DNA of 15,558 bases from an uncultured Oscillibacter sp. (GTDB lineage: Bacteria; Bacillota_A; Clostridia; Oscillospirales; Oscillospiraceae), in NCBI GenBank assembly GCA_948902155.1, contig CAQVQZ010000027.1:1-15558 (forward strand). Direction: 5' to 3'. This document shows, piece by piece, positions 13,504 through 15,558 of this stretch. The notes under the pieces are model-generated. The model was given only the letters and a program-made list of their open reading frames with translations. It ran no database searches and was not told where the DNA came from. The stretch's first letter is position 1; the number at the start of each line of letters is the position of its first letter. A program made the position numbers and the translations under genes.

Positions 13504-15474
13504 CTATTTTTCCCCTCTCAGTTCGATGATGCGGTCTCTCAGCACCGCGGCATACTCAAACTCCAGCATCTTGCTGGCTTCCTTCATTTCCTTTTCCAGC
13601 CGCTTGATTTCCGCGTCCCGCTCCTGCTGGGACAGCTTGCGGTGATGGCGGGCGCGGGTGGTCTCGTCCTCCGCCGTGGTGGAGATTTCCAGGACCTCCC
13701 GCACGCCCTTGATGATGGTCTTGGGCACGATGCCGTGCTCCTGGTTGAAGCGGTCCTGGATGCCCCGGCGGCGTTCCGTCTCGTCCATGGCGGCCCGCAT
13801 GGAGGGCGTGATGGTGTCCGCGTAGAGAATGACCAGCCCCCCGGCGTTCCGGGCGGCGCGGCCGATGGTCTGAATCAGGGACGTCTCCGACCGCAAAAAG
13901 CCCTCCTTGTCCGCGTCCAGCACGGCCACGAGGCTGACCTCCGGAAGGTCCAGCCCCTCCCGCAGAAGGTTGATGCCGATCAGCACGTCGAACTTCCCCA
14001 GGCGCAAATCCCGGATGATCTCCATCCGCTCGATGGTCTCCACGTCGGAGTGCATGTAGCGGACCTTGATGCCCGCGTTTTTGAAATACTCGGTCAGGTC
14101 CTCCGCCATTTTCTTGGTCAGCGTCGTCACCAGCACCCGCTCGTCCCTGGCGGACCGGGCGTTGATCTCCTCCATCAAATCGTCGATCTGCCCGGTGACG
14201 GGCCGGACCTCCACCCGGGGGTCCAGCAGGCCCGTGGGCCGGATGACCTGCTCCACCACCTGGTCCGCCCGCTCCCGCTCATAGGGCCCCGGCGTGGCGG
14301 AGACAAAGACCGCCTGCCCGATGCGCCCCTCGAACTCCTCGAATTTCAAGGGCCGGTTGTCATAGGCGCAGGGAAGCCGGAAGCCGTACTGCACCAGGGA
14401 GTCCTTCCGGGCGTGGTCGCCGTTGTACATGGCCCGGACCTGGGGCAGGGTGACGTGGCTCTCGTCCACGAAGAGGACGAAGTCCTCCGGGAAGAAGTCC
14501 AGCAGGGTCATGGGCGCGGACCCGGCGGGGCGCTCGGAGATGATGCGGGAATAGTTCTCGATGCCGGAGCAATAGCCCAGCTCCTGCATCATCTCCATAT
14601 CGTACTCCGTCCGCTGGCGGATGCGCTGGGCCTCCACCAGCTGATTGTTGCCGGTGAAAACCTTCACCTGTTCCTCCAATTCCGCCCGAATCTCGCCGAT
14701 GGCCCGGTCCATCTTATCCTTCGTCGTAACGTAGTGGCTGGCGGGATAGATCACCGTATGGTTCAGCTTCAGCGTCACCGCCCCGGTGATGGGGTTGAAC
14801 TCGCTGATGCGGTCGATCTCGTCCCCGAAGAACTCCACCCGGATGGCCCGGTCCTTGTAATAGGCGGGATATATCTCCACTGTATCCCCCCGGACCCGGA
14901 ACATGTTCCGCTCAAAGGCGATGTCATTCCGCTCATAGCGAATTTCCACCAGCCGCCGCAGCAGCTCGTCCCGGTCCCACTCGGCCCCGGCCCGGAGGGA
15001 GACGGACAGCTTGGCGAAGTCCTCCGGCTCCCCCAGGCCGTAGATGCAGGAGACAGAGGCCACAACGATGACATCCCGCCGCTCCAGCAGGGCGAAGGTG
15101 GCGGACAGCCGCAGCCGGTCGATCTCGTCGTTGGTGGACGCGTCCTTGGCGATATAGGTATCCGTGTGTGGGATATACGCCTCCGGCTGGTAGTAGTCGT
15201 AGTAGGACACGAAATACTCCACGGCGTTGTTGGGAAAGAACTCCTTGAACTCCGCGCAGAGCTGAGCGGCCAGGGTCTTGTTGTGGGCCAGCACCAGCGT
15301 GGGCCGCTGGACGGCCTCGATGACCTTGGCCATGGTGAAGGTCTTGCCCGACCCGGTGACGCCCAGCAGAATCTGTTCCTTGAGCCCGTTCTCGATGCCC
15401 TCCGCCAAAGCGGCAATGGCCTCCGGCTGGTCGCCGGAGGGCTGGTATTCGGATACGACTTGAAATTTCGGCAT
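13504..15474 (-). CDS. uvrB: excinuclease ABC subunit UvrB
   Basis: UvrB (656 residues) receives the damaged site from UvrA, opens the DNA with its helicase-like motor and recruits UvrC for incision. It has Walker A GVTGSGKT (38-45). The damage-probing beta-hairpin region is at about 91-112, with the tyrosines of [12 protein letters not shown]. The DESH box is at 337-340, [10 protein letters not shown] at 390-399, and helicase motifs V and VI follow in [15 protein letters not shown] and QTIGRAARN. The C-terminal UVR domain at about 620-655 ([20 protein letters not shown]) docks UvrC. An in-frame GTG 4 codons upstream is inside the ribosome-binding site; the ATG at 15474 follows GGAGGGTCTT. 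It appears to be the first gene of a seven-gene run. Confidence 0.98.
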   Translation of the reverse strand: MPKFQVVSEYQPSGDQPEAIAALAEGIENGLKEQILLGVTGSGKTFTMAKVIEAVQRPTLVLAHNKTLAAQLCAEFKEFFPNNAVEYFVSYYDYYQPEAYIPHTDTYIAKDASTNDEIDRLRLSATFALLERRDVIVVASVSCIYGLGEPEDFAKLSVSLRAGAEWDRDELLRRLVEIRYERNDIAFERNMFRVRGDTVEIYPAYYKDRAIRVEFFGDEIDRISEFNPITGAVTLKLNHTVIYPASHYVTTKDKMDRAIGEIRAELEEQVKVFTGNNQLVEAQRIRQRTEYDMEMMQELGYCSGIENYSRIISERPAGSAPMTLLDFFPEDFVLFVDESHVTLPQVRAMYNGDHARKDSLVQYGFRLPCAYDNRPLKFEEFEGRIGQAVFVSATPGPYERERADQVVEQVIRPTGLLDPRVEVRPVTGQIDDLMEEINARSARDERVLVTTLTKKMAEDLTEYFKNAGIKVRYMHSDVETIERMEIIRDLRLGKFDVLIGINLLREGLDLPEVSLVAVLDADKEGFLRSETSLIQTIGRAARNAGGLVILYADTITPSMRAAMDETERRRGIQDRFNQEHGIVPKTIIKGVREVLEISTTAEDETTRARHHRKLSQQERDAEIKRLEKEMKEASKMLEFEYAAVLRDRIIELRGEK

Positions 15475-15503
15475 AAGACCCTCCACAAGCGGTTTCCATT
15501 TTA

Positions 15504-15512
15504 ACTATAGCA
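15504..15512 (-). promoter_or_regulatory. extended -10 promoter element of uvrB
   Basis: The minus strand shows TGC followed directly by TATAGT, an extended -10 like the one at udp. No recognisable -35 is found 16-18 bp upstream, which extended -10 promoters can tolerate. Transcription would start near 15497, about 23 nt before the ATG. No GAAC-N4-GTTC LexA box is seen in the 84 bp available upstream. Confidence 0.5.
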
Positions 15513-15558
15513 ATCCAATAAAATAACAGTGTATTGACTTGAGGTGTAGAATGTTATC

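Noticed and set aside
13483..15504. Very long + strand frame of 673 codons opposite uvrB
   Set aside because: Shadow of uvrB caused by high GC and codon bias; it has no recognisable domains, whereas uvrB has all its motifs.
15534..15558. Possible + strand promoter, TTGACT followed by TATC at the right edge
   Set aside because: The spacer to TATC is only 15 bp and the -10 is cut off by the window edge, so it cannot be judged.
1..15558. CRISPR arrays, defence systems, phage or transposase genes
   Set aside because: No regularly spaced repeats and no matching proteins were seen; all long genes are ordinary chromosomal functions.

Overview
The window looks like a chromosomal core region of a fairly GC-rich member of the Clostridia (Oscillospiraceae or a close relative; inferred, not proved). 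The grounds are strong AGGAGG-type ribosome-binding sites before nearly every gene, GTG and TTG starts, a MutS2 with a C-terminal Smr domain, and the Firmicutes-type order era - yqzL - recO. No phage, plasmid, CRISPR, rRNA or tRNA was seen.

Layout, left to right. 1-157: edge fragment with no gene I can name. 158-604 (-): GNAT acetyltransferase, divergent from a small acidic protein of unknown function at 653-835 (+). That gene converges on a uridine phosphorylase (953-1726, -), with a 12-bp hairpin between the two. 1727-2121: the only gene-poor stretch. It holds the uridine phosphorylase promoter, an AT-rich spacer, and a roughly 200-bp element with inverted-repeat arms whose hairpins differ in sequence but keep their pairing. 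The element probably acts as a two-way terminator.

2122-6858 (all -): an operon-like run read era, pyridoxamine-phosphate-oxidase-like protein, yqzL (37 codons, easily missed), recO, mutS2. 6931-9759 (-): uvrA with its own promoter. 9945-10411 (-): two tandem Xre-type regulators of identical length, the second one (reading direction) killed by a single in-frame TAG.

10193-15474 (all -): a tightly packed run read uvrB, flavodoxin-like protein, MmcQ/YjbR protein, unknown membrane protein, EamA transporter, YbaK-type Cys-tRNA(Pro) deacylase, Xre regulator. Gaps are between -4 and about 20 nt.

Functionally the window is a genome-maintenance neighbourhood. UvrA and UvrB do the damage recognition of nucleotide excision repair, RecO works in RecFOR recombination repair, and MutS2 acts in recombination control and/or ribosome rescue. 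Era (ribosome assembly) and a tRNA proofreading enzyme add translation quality control. I did not find a convincing undescribed system. The points most worth a second look are the covarying terminator-like element, the broken Xre duplicate, the hidden yqzL with its ribosome-binding site in a hairpin loop, and the unidentified membrane protein.
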